From: Lithobates sylvaticus
Taxonomy: Eukaryota; Chordata; Amphibia; Anura; Ranidae
Assembly: GCA_028564925.1 (NCBI GenBank)
Contig: CM053034.1
Span: 156,151,705-156,215,704, forward strand
Reading direction: 5' to 3'
DNA length: 64,000 nucleotides
How positions within the stretch are numbered: position 1 is the first letter of the stretch; each line of letters starts with the position of its first letter. Below, piece by piece: positions 55,925 through 64,000 of this stretch. The notes below the pieces were generated by a model that saw only the letters and a program-made list of their open reading frames with translations, was not told where the DNA came from and ran no database searches. The position numbers and the translations under genes are program-made.

Positions 55925-57310
55925 ACACTCACAACTTAGATTTTGATGAGTCATTACTCAACAGTGCTCTTCTCAAGCTGACCTTATAGTGTGCCTAGGC
56001 ATAATTTATCATTGTTCTATATTGTGGCACATCAAAAGCGTATTTCTGCATGTTTCTAATGTTACTGATATGTCTACTTTAAGTTCCCTATAATCCTCAA
56101 ATCATCATTCTCCATCTCTGCTGACTTTTTCAGGATCAGTAGAAAGTGATAACAATCTCAGGCCTAAATTGACAGTTCTGGGGTGTGAGTCTTATGAGTT
56201 GTGTTGAGTTGTATTTTTGATCAACAGTTTTTATAGACATGCACTCATGGAACATTCATGCCTCTGTAGCTCTGTGTAGAATTCCAAATCCTGGGGAGGA
56301 ATATGGTGCTAAATGCTTGTTGAGGTATATAAAGAAAAGAGTGTGAAGTGCCATTTATGAGACTGCTTGATGTTTAACTAGAGTGTTTAGATTTGATCAA
56401 CACATGATTTTTAAATTAGATTTAAATCCATCAATACAATTTAATTTCAGCTTTAAAACATTAAAGTCATTTCAAAAGTTCTTCTTAAAAGAGAAGTATG
56501 ACCAACGCTAAAGCCTTCTGTCGGCTGACCTCACAGAACCCATCCAGGCTCTGCAGGGATCCACCCAGATGCCGGACTGGCAGCTGACTCAGCCTCTCCA
56601 TGTGCCATCGAGAGCATAGATCCAGTGACTGACAGTCTTCAATCTCTGCTCAGTGAAGACCTAGAACTGAGTAAGCAGCAGATATGTGATTGCTCAGTTG
56701 TCAGTCTTAGAGGCAGCTGGGGACTGTTGCAGCATTCGAGCAATGCTGCAGCCTTATAGTTGAGTATGTTTGTTTGTTTGTTTTTTCTATCCCACACTTT
56801 TTCTAAATATGCAGTTTCAATTAGAGAATACCTGGTTATCCAGTCATGCAAGTCTTTGTACAGGCACTCATGAGGTGATGACTCTCGCCTAGTTGTGTGC
56901 TGTCATGTTTTTACTGGTGGAGTCCACACGTGATCATGTCAACACAAAGGCATTGTTGTCACCATAAGGAAGCTGGTCTACAACAATGGTGTGCAGCCAA
57001 TGCTACAATAAGTGTACACCAGGAGGCAAAAAAGAAAAACCGAAATGCTAAATTGTTAAAAAAAAGGGGATAACAATATAAAAAAAAATGGCAATGGTTT
57101 ATAATACACCCTGGAGACATCAATAAAGCTATGTTGACAATTAGAATAGGGAATGGTCGGTAAGCCAGTACTCAGAATGGGGCATGTCTGTGCTGGGAAG
57201 CTGTCATATACTGTATGTGAGAGTTTCCCACAGAGTACTGTATCCCTGACCCTATTCAGCTGGGAGATTCTCTGGCTGAAAGCTAAATGTAAACACCGGG
57301 GATAGTAATG
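55925..57310. other. Intergenic, nothing firm
   Basis: No gene or element that I can support. TTGTTTGTTTGTTTG near 56768 is a short microsatellite. Confidence 0.5.
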
Positions 57311-57315
57311 ATGTC

Positions 57316-58204
57316 TGTGACAGACCCAAACCAGGACAGGGGCTTTTGGAGGGGACTGCAGGGTGGTCTCTTGCCTACTGACTTTGGGCCCTGGCATTTA
57401 AGGGAGCACTACTCTTTGGGGGGGGGGTGTACCTGGGGACCCTTGGAGTGGTCTTGATTCGAATTTGGGTCCATGTCCCCCCGAAACACACAGATTTGGG
57501 TCCTTTGTGCCCTTTGTGCCCAAACGAGCAATGCTTTAAACTGTGAGACTCAGAGCAGATGTTAATATGATCAGCTCAAACAAACCTGATACGAGGGTCT
57601 CCTGCTCTAGTCTGTTTATTAAGGTGTTATGTGTTTATTGTTAAGTATGTCTCTCAAATTGTGTGCCTCCTGGGTGTGCAGTCCCATTGTTGTCACCTAT
57701 TGTTTGTCTGTCTGATCATCTCTTGGCTTGGAGATGTGATTAATATTGTGACCATTTTACCTTGTTATCGAAACCATTGTGGGATGTTATGTGTTTATGC
57801 TTATGATACCGTTTTAATGTACTTTGTGTATCCAGGGTGGTAGACTGGGGCCAGACAGTCTGAGTTGGGGTGGGATTTCTGATTAATCAAAGCATTGTCT
57901 GGGTTGTGTAGGTGCCTAGTAGTTTAATTAGATTAATGTTTATGTTGGCTGTTCCTTAGCCATGTTAATTATATTACTGTTTACAATTTGTATTGTTAGG
58001 GTAATGTGATCAGGCCCTACCTTATCTGGTGTGCTGTATATTCTGTGTAAATTTACAATAAACATTGGCAGTTTGAATCTAAGCTAGTGTTGTCTAGTAC
58101 TTGGGTGCAATATTCAGCTACAATACCTGGTTCATGGTTCCAGACTGGAGGAAGCTATATCTTTACAAAGGCACCCAAGCAGGGTGCTGGATGGTTCTGT
58201 CACA
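57316..58204 (+). mobile_element. Solo LTR with perfect 5-bp target duplication
   Basis: 889 bp bounded by TGTGACAG and CTGTCACA, an exact 8-bp inverted pair, and by ATGTC on both sides (57311-57315 and 58205-58209). ACAATAAACATTGG near 58058 supplies a polyadenylation-type signal about 150 bp before the end. No primer site or internal sequence follows, so this is a solo LTR left by recombination. The family (Gypsy or retrovirus-like) is undetermined. Perfect flanks suggest it is younger than the LTRs in the duplication. Confidence 0.88.
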
Positions 58205-58209
58205 ATGTC

Positions 58210-58811
58210 ATTACCCAGATATGCCAATGCTGATATTTAGGAAATGACTTGTCACTGGGTGGGTGGAACCTGATGGGAACTGAGAGACTAGTTCACTTAA
58301 CTTTTCATTGATAGCACATAGAAAAGGGTAGATTTGAAATCCACTATTAGACTGAATAGGGGCTCTGAATCCATCCACTGTGTAATGCTGTCATTTAAAA
58401 GCAAAATGGACCTTATGAGCAACTAGTTTCCCAACAGGCTCCACCCACCCCTAATACAAAACTCCTCAGCCATGTGCCTGTCAGTGTGATGGGCATAGGG
58501 CCTGGGAGGGAAGGTGTGAGTTCACTGAGGAAGAAGTGTCCAATATGGACACTGTGGGCATCGACAGATTCACGTACAGGTACATGAATCAAGGGCAAGC
58601 ACTGACAGTTTCAGTGCTGCACCTAGATGGTATTTTTAAGGGCATACACAATACCATTTATGTATTCCCCAGACAGTCTATTACTAAGCTAAATACCTAG
58701 CTTTTGGCTTGCTAGTGGCAACATTGAGATGGATCACCATTTTTGAATTTCTCTTGAATTTATTATTCCATACTAAAAGTAGAAAGTGGGGTGTGCTAAC
58801 TTGTTCTCAAC
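58210..58811. other. Intergenic, nothing firm
   Basis: No gene or repeat end recognised. Confidence 0.45.
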
Positions 58812-59115
58812 TGAGCAGCTCAGTGGCTTAGTGGTTGGCACTGAAGCCTTGGACACTGTCTGTATGAAGTTTGCACCCTAACTGTGCTTGTGTGCGTTTC
58901 CACCAACATTCCAAAGACATACAGGTGTGTTAATCAACTCCTGTCTAATTTTGCCCTAGTGTGCATGCATCTATGTATGCATGTATGTATGTGAGACAGG
59001 GTCCTTTGATTATAAGCACCCTATTGGCAGGGACTGATGTGAATGTACTGTATGTAAAGCACTGTGTAAATTGTCAGCGCTAAATAAATGCCTACAATAA
59101 AACTAATAATAACTA
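58812..59115 (+). mobile_element. tRNA-derived SINE
   Basis: GCTCAGTGGCTTAGTGGTTGG at the 5' end is an RNA polymerase III A-box region; the B box is degraded. The middle has CATTCCAAAGACATACAGGT and a short ATGTATGTATG microsatellite. The tail GCACTGTGTAAATTGTCAGC then CGCTAAATAAATGCC is typical of vertebrate SINEs with LINE-type tails. Confidence 0.75.
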
Positions 59116-59119
59116 ATTA

Positions 59120-59604
59120 ATTGGTCAGGTGGGGCATTGTCAAGGCTGGTGGGTTTTCTCGATTTTAGAGTGTTGAATGGATGCTTAATTTCATCATCTG
59201 TTGTTTCTTATGTAGCTTGAGACTCTATTACCCACTGTTGTTCCTCTCCTTCAGGAATCAGTACAAAGAAAATATCACTTACATGTTCTTGTCATCATTT
59301 GAACTGATTTACTGTGATGCTCAAGAGTTGAACTTGTTTATCTGTAAGAATAGGATGGCTTCTTGTGTTTTTTATTTTTATAAGGCATTTCAATATTCTG
59401 TATAATTCTCCATTGTTATTGGCTTCAGCTGTTTTTTTGCTGCTTGGATGAGCTCCTTACATTTATTAAGCCTGGCACTGCATTGAACAGCTTTGTTTAA
59501 TGTTTGATATTCTATTTTGGAATCTAGCGTTATCTTTATCTTGATCTACATATAGCAGTTCCCCTTTTTCTCTTAAGTCTTTTCAGCTATCTGAATCTGC
59601 CTTA
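59120..59604 (-). pseudogene. Possible LINE interior fragment
   Basis: On the minus strand the stretch from about 59590 reads as a charged, partly open coding-like sequence. Together with the endonuclease-like frame at 61489-61728 it may belong to one LINE interrupted by the elements at 59605-59971, 60094-60881 and 60886-61313. Weakly supported. Confidence 0.3.
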
Positions 59605-59971
59605 TGCCCCGTACACACGGTTGGAAATTCCGACCACAAAATCCATCGGATTTTTTCCGACGGATTTTGTCCGACACTAGTGTTGGATACACACGGTCGG
59701 ACAAAGTTGTCGGAAAATGTGATCATTCTGAACGTGGTGATGTTCGTTGCGTACGACGGAACTACGTAGAGGCTAGTAGCCAATAGCTTTGGTCTTGTAA
59801 TTTGATCTGAGCATGCGGAAAAAGACCGATCGGACTTTGTTGTCGGAAAATTTGAGAGCAGGAATTCCGACGGAAAAAGTCAGATGGAGCCCACACACGT
59901 TCAGATTTTCCGACAACATGGTCCGATAGGACATTTTTTCCGTCGGAAATTCCGACCGTGTGTACGGGGCA
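59605..59971. mobile_element. TGCCCCGTACACACGG MITE
   Basis: Inverted ends TGCCCCGTACACACGGT and ACCGTGTGTACGGGGCA. Internally palindromic (GTCGGAAAA type). Its middle resembles that of 53512-53942, including GAACGTGGTGA and GTAGAGGCTAGTAGCCAATA. Confidence 0.88.
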
Positions 59972-60093
59972 TTATAGTTTTTTCTCCAGCCATTCTTATC
60001 CTTGGCTTTTTCAAGAATAACTGGTATTTCTGCAACTTGGTAGTTTCATCTTTCATTCCTATGTTAATGCTCAATCAGCAAATTTCTTCTTAA

Positions 60094-60881
60094 CCTCCCT
60101 GGCGGTATGATTCTGTCTGGAATTTTGTGCTGAAAGCGGTACAATTATTTTGCATGGAAATTTGGCGTTTTTATATTGTAGGCATGCAATTCTTATGAAT
60201 AACTCACTTAAATCTGTCCAAACCAGAGTCTAGTAGACATCCCGGGTATGATAAAGTTTGAAACACAAAATTATAAATTATAATATAATAAAAATATATA
60301 TAAAAATGATTCAACAATATAATCAAATCAAAAACACTGAAATTTGCTCAGTTGCAGAATTGTCGCTGTCATTAAATTTAGTGTTTGATGATAAATTGTG
60401 ATTCTAATTTATTATCAGTGTTTTATAGCTGGTCTAAAACCACTTTTGACATAAAGGGACACTTTTTGGTTGCTATGGACAATCTCCAGTTTCTAGGCAG
60501 AAAAAAAATCTATTTATTATATAAAATGACATGCAGGGCACTGGGCAGACCACTAGAGATAAAGGGGATGTGTATTTTTTTTATACAGTACTGTAATCTG
60601 TAAGATTACAGTACTGTATGTGTATTGTGTTTTTTAACTTTCTTGAATTTTGCGCCGATCTCCGCTCCCGTGCGGCGTAACATCGCAGGGAACGGAGATC
60701 AGCGGCACTTGGCACTGTGTGAATGGAGCGAGCAGACGGCTCACACAGCGGGGAGACATCGCAGGATCCAGGGGATAAGGTAAGTAACTTCCCCCTGTAT
60801 CCTGCAATGCAAGCCCGAGGGTTACCGCTTTTGGTACAGAAATCTCACCCCGAGCCAGTATCGGGAATACCGTCAGGGGGG
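60094..60881. mobile_element. TTAA-flanked MITE (CCTCCCTGGCGG type)
   Basis: TTAA at 60090-60093 and 60882-60885. Inverted ends CCTCCCTGGCGGTAT and ATACCGTCAGGGGGG. An internal hairpin ATACAGTACTGTAATCT / AGATTACAGTACTGTAT lies near 60585-60618. Non-autonomous; piggyBac- or Kolobok-type by target duplication. Confidence 0.88.
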
Positions 60882-60885
60882 TTAA

Positions 60886-61313
60886 AGAGGTGTTCCAGCC
60901 TGGAGTAAAAAAAAATTAAGTCAGCAGCTACAAATACTGTAGCTGCTGACTTTTAATATATGGACACTTACCTGTCCAGGGAGCCCACAATGTCAGCACC
61001 CCAGCCAATCTTCGGAACGGCTGTCAGGTGCTGCCACCGCCATCTCCACTAAGGGAAACCAGCAGTGAAGCCTTTCGGCTTCACAGACAGTTCCCTACTG
61101 CACATGCACGAAGCGTGCTGCACTTTCTAATTGGCCCGACGGTGGAGAAAGGAGGAGGGGCCAAACTTCTGAGGGATGGCACTTTCTCCAGGAAGTGGGG
61201 ACAGGTACCTGTCAATAACAGGTACCCGTTCCCCCCTGAAAGGTGCCAAATGTGCCACCGGGGGGGGGGGGGGGATAAACGAAAGTTCAACTTTTGGGTG
61301 GAAATCTGCTTTA
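60886..61313. repeat. Dispersed repeat, AAGTCAGCAGCTACAAATAC type
   Basis: Contains a hairpin GTCAGCAGCTACA / TGTAGCTGCTGAC (60919-60951), a GGTACC-bearing region, a G-run (61260-61273), and an end AACTTTTGGGTGGAAATCTG. Dispersed and non-coding; class unknown. Confidence 0.5.
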
Positions 61314-61488
61314 AATATCTTGCCAAGGTTTGGGCCTACTAGTTTTCTATGTTGTATTCCATCATTTTGCTATATTGGTGTGTTTCAATTTGCTTTTTTT
61401 AACTACACTTGTTCTACAGACAGCTGCTGGTCACTTTCTACATCTACTCCTTAATGGGACTGTCAATAGCAAATTCTTTCAGATTTTG
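61314..61488. other. Between repeat and LINE fragment
   Basis: Possibly LINE interior on the minus strand; no motif found. Confidence 0.3.
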
Positions 61489-61728
61489 CTAATGGCTATA
61501 AGACCTATTTGATTCTTGGAGACTGTGGTGATGTATGATATTGGGGAACGAGAGTATTGCCAATGATAAGGCTTGTGAAGCTAGAAAACAGTTCAGTAAT
61601 AATTTCTCCAACAATATTAATTGATCTATGCTATGGTCTGGATGGTCATTAAAATCATGCACTTTAGCATTCAAATCACCCATGGGAAAAAAACATTTTT
61701 TTTTTACCTTACCAAGGATCATTTCCAA
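61489..61728 (-). pseudogene. LINE endonuclease-domain fragment
   Basis: An open minus-strand frame contains FPMGDLNAKVH, matching the GD-x-NAKVG signature of apurinic endonuclease domains in LINEs (RTE- and L1-related). It is followed by LILLEKLLLNCFLASQALSL and a degraded equivalent of the TLFP...YTW segment. No complete endonuclease is present. It may be the 5' side of the fragment at 59120-59604. Confidence 0.5.
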
Positions 61729-61869
61729 TAACTATTCATTTTCCAGCACTGCTGATCAGTGATTCAATTGGACTCTGTTTTACATTCAATAAGACTTGAA
61801 AGAAGAAGATATGGGATTTTATGGGTACTCAGTAATACATTTTTTAGCTAAGTTAGAAACTCAGATACA
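61729..61869. other. Unrecognised
   Basis: A/T-rich, no feature. Confidence 0.4.
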
Positions 61870-64000
61870 TGAATTGATATTTAAAGACATAATTTTTATT
61901 TCACAACAAAGAAAATTGATAAAAAAATGAACAAACAAGCAAATATCTATAATACAGGACAAATACACCTATTCCTGGAATGCTCGTAGATACTGCAATG
62001 TTCATTGATGTGTGGTCATGTGTTCAATAGATTTCTACATGTTTCGCCTGTAAAGGCTTCATCAGGAAAGTTGACATGATCACAAGGGGTTAAAATTCAA
62101 GAAATAGTTTCATTCAAATAGTGAACCTTGGGTGTATAATGATAAGAGAAAATGAGAAAGAACAAAAATTAATTACACAAGAATAAAGAGGCAATGTACA
62201 ATATTTGTATGAAGGCTATGAGACATGACATGTACACCTGAATCGAAATATTGTTACCCACCCCCACCTACATTCGAAACCATTACTAAACCACCCACAG
62301 GCAGTTCCCAGGCAGTCCCCCAGAATTGAGGGTGAAAAATCCTCAAGAGATAAGTGAATAGGACCCTACCTCTTATATCGGGTCCAATGCCAGATATTCT
62401 CCGAAGAGTGTCCTGGGGTGCTGACCCAACTAATATAACACACGACAAATCCCCGTGAGATGATGGGTAACTCGTAGGGAGGAGGATATGGAACTCGATG
62501 TAATAAAGAGATCAAAATTTGATAAGGACAATGTGTCTGAAGATAAAACATGAAAGATATAGATATATAAATAAATACTTGATGGAATATTCTAATGGAA
62601 GAAAAAGGGGAGGAAAGATTTTAATGGCTTAAAGAGTGTCTTCTCAACTTTGCCGCTTACCACGTTAATATATCCTTAATATTAAAGTTGTATTGTTGAC
62701 TGGGAGCCCGGAAAGGGCGGTTGGTATGGACCTGCCCAATGTCTATTCATATTCAGAAGAAAGGAAGAGGGAGGGGGAATAAATTTCAGTCATATATAAT
62801 CTCAATGATTTAAAAATGTTAATATATGTTTACATAAAGTAATACTGTGCAGGAAGCCTCTATATTGGAAAAGTATTTAAATAAAATATGAGATGTGATG
62901 TAATAGAAACTTCGGCTTACCTCTTTTTTTATCATGTCAAATTGACAAAAAGGGGATCAGATAACGCCTGGGTGTACAGGTTAAACCTGTATCCACTATA
63001 CTTGGTGGTAAATGGGGCCAAGGAGTCAAACGGAGGGCAAAAACTAAAGGAAAGAGGGAGACCAGCCAGGTATCCACCTTAAAAATAAATAAAAAGATAA
63101 AGGTTCAATGACGCATTTGAATGTTGGTCAAATCCCCAAGTTTGGGAAAATTATATTATCGATGTAAGAGAAACACCATCTGTTACCTTGTTGTTTTAAT
63201 GAGACGTATCTCCGGGCTCCTGCGCACCTACCAATGTGTGTGCGCTTTATATACCCTCCTCCCCATGGCGCCAAAACCATGGGCGTCTGACGTCACGCCC
63301 ACATTTTGGCGCCAAGCGGACAAAGGAGAGAGGTACCCGCGCCGCAGGGATCCGCCGCCGGAAATGACATACCGGAAATGCGGCCAACGAGAGACGTGCT
63401 GTGCGGACACCTTCCCAGCATAAGCTGAGACATGCCCTCACAGTCTCAAGATAAAGGTCCTACATTGAGCGGCCAAGTGCGGCTATGGGGGACCTCAAAG
63501 GCGGACGTGCAGTTGAAATGTTACAGAGAGTCCTCCATGTCAGGGGAAGAGACTCTCTGAAATTCCACTGGACATCCTTGGGTGTCCATACGAGTACCCT
63601 ATTGTTATCACCTCACGGGGAGCTCACAAACAAACCACAAAATCTAACCCAACTCGCATAATTAAAATAAATAAAAATAAAAATCACCCGGAAATACATA
63701 CATCGGGCCAATCGCTGTCTCACATATTCACAAATGCATCCCCTGATGTCTCAGGTCATGTCCCACATATCTTCAAATTCAAGACAAATACAATTTATTA
63801 ATACAGAAATTTGCAAACATATAGACAAAAAGGATGCCAATGATATTTTATTCTTATACATAAACACATTAATAGAGAATGCTATATACACGCATAAGCA
63901 TGTATAGATATGCACAGATCAAGTTACCCATCCCTTCACAATATGGGGTGCCTGCAACTCGGCAGGGCTACAGGGCAAAGAGAAGGACAGTGAATGTATA
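61870..64000 (-). mobile_element. Probable Penelope-like element, 5' region
   Basis: A hammerhead-like core sits near one end (62041-62066, minus). A TATA-like TATATAAAG (63246-63254, minus) follows a GGCGCCA/TGGCGCC-rich block (63266-63315). I associate both with the LTR-like regions of frog Penelope-like elements. No reverse transcriptase is visible and the right end runs off the window. Frames on both strands near 63120-63440 come from the GC-rich block. Confidence 0.4.
62041..62066 (-). ncRNA. Hammerhead-ribozyme-like core
   Basis: On the minus strand: CCTGATGA, then a GCC/GGC stem with a TTTACA loop, then GAAAC. The core matches CUGAUGA-stem II-GAAA exactly. CATG before (CATGTC, 7 nt upstream) and after (GAAACATG) could form stem III with a UC cleavage dinucleotide, but the space for stem I is very short. 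A relic or minimal form is likely. Confidence 0.45.

Noticed and set aside
60580-60620. Transcription terminator hairpin
   Set aside because: It is an internal palindrome of a TTAA MITE; such hairpins are not termination signals for vertebrate RNA polymerase II.

Overview
This window is a repeat-dense stretch of a vertebrate nuclear genome. It most likely comes from a ranid (neobatrachian) frog. The basis is my recognition of typical frog repeats: palindromic MITEs with GTACACACG or TTCACACTG ends, TTAA-flanked MITEs ending in CCACTTCCCG or CCTCCCTGGCGG, DIRS and LTR fossils, and BED-type hAT elements. I find no convincing host protein-coding exon, tRNA or rRNA gene. Every coding signal I recognise belongs to a transposable element.

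The large-scale layout is an imperfect inverted duplication. The left arm (about 1831-28041) and the right arm (about 36213-49260) carry the same ordered series of elements in opposite orientation, around a non-duplicated centre of about 8.2 kb. Shared by both arms, so older than the duplication: a GTACACACG MITE, a TTCACACT MITE, two adjoining minisatellites behind a hAT-like terminus, a palindromic AATGCATTCG element, a second TTCACACTG MITE, a solo LTR, a LINE 3' end, and an LTR retroelement with its 5' LTR, tRNA-Pro-like primer site and gag. Present in one arm only, so probably younger: in the left arm, a nested palindrome (2069-3904) and a 13.6-kb composite insertion (8971-22584); in the right arm, a U2-snRNA-headed retroposon (42760-43877).

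The left composite is a nest. A foldback, Penelope-like insertion with 14-bp target duplications lies inside the second TTCACACTG MITE. It was itself entered by a 12.2-kb hAT element (9888-22060) with perfect 8-bp target duplications. That hAT holds a 5-kb array of a 64-bp repeat with higher-order periods (128, 832 and 1664 bp) between its promoter-like region and the transposase start. It also carries a decayed BED-finger transposase, two 3' tandem arrays and a TTAA-flanked MITE.

The centre (28042-36212) holds a DIRS-type fossil exactly at the left inner end of homology, a 1.9-kb non-autonomous hAT with 8-bp target duplications, and a TTCACACTG MITE. The first 1.8 kb of the window is a related hAT end joined to a palindrome with mirror-image TATA and AATAAA signals. 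The right flank (49260-64000) holds small MITEs, a Tc1 relic with two successive nested insertions, a solo LTR with perfect 5-bp target duplications, a tRNA-type SINE, a LINE interrupted by MITEs, and a probable Penelope-like element with a hammerhead-like core.

The genes here do not form a pathway. The window is best read as layers of insertions whose order is dated by the inverted duplication.
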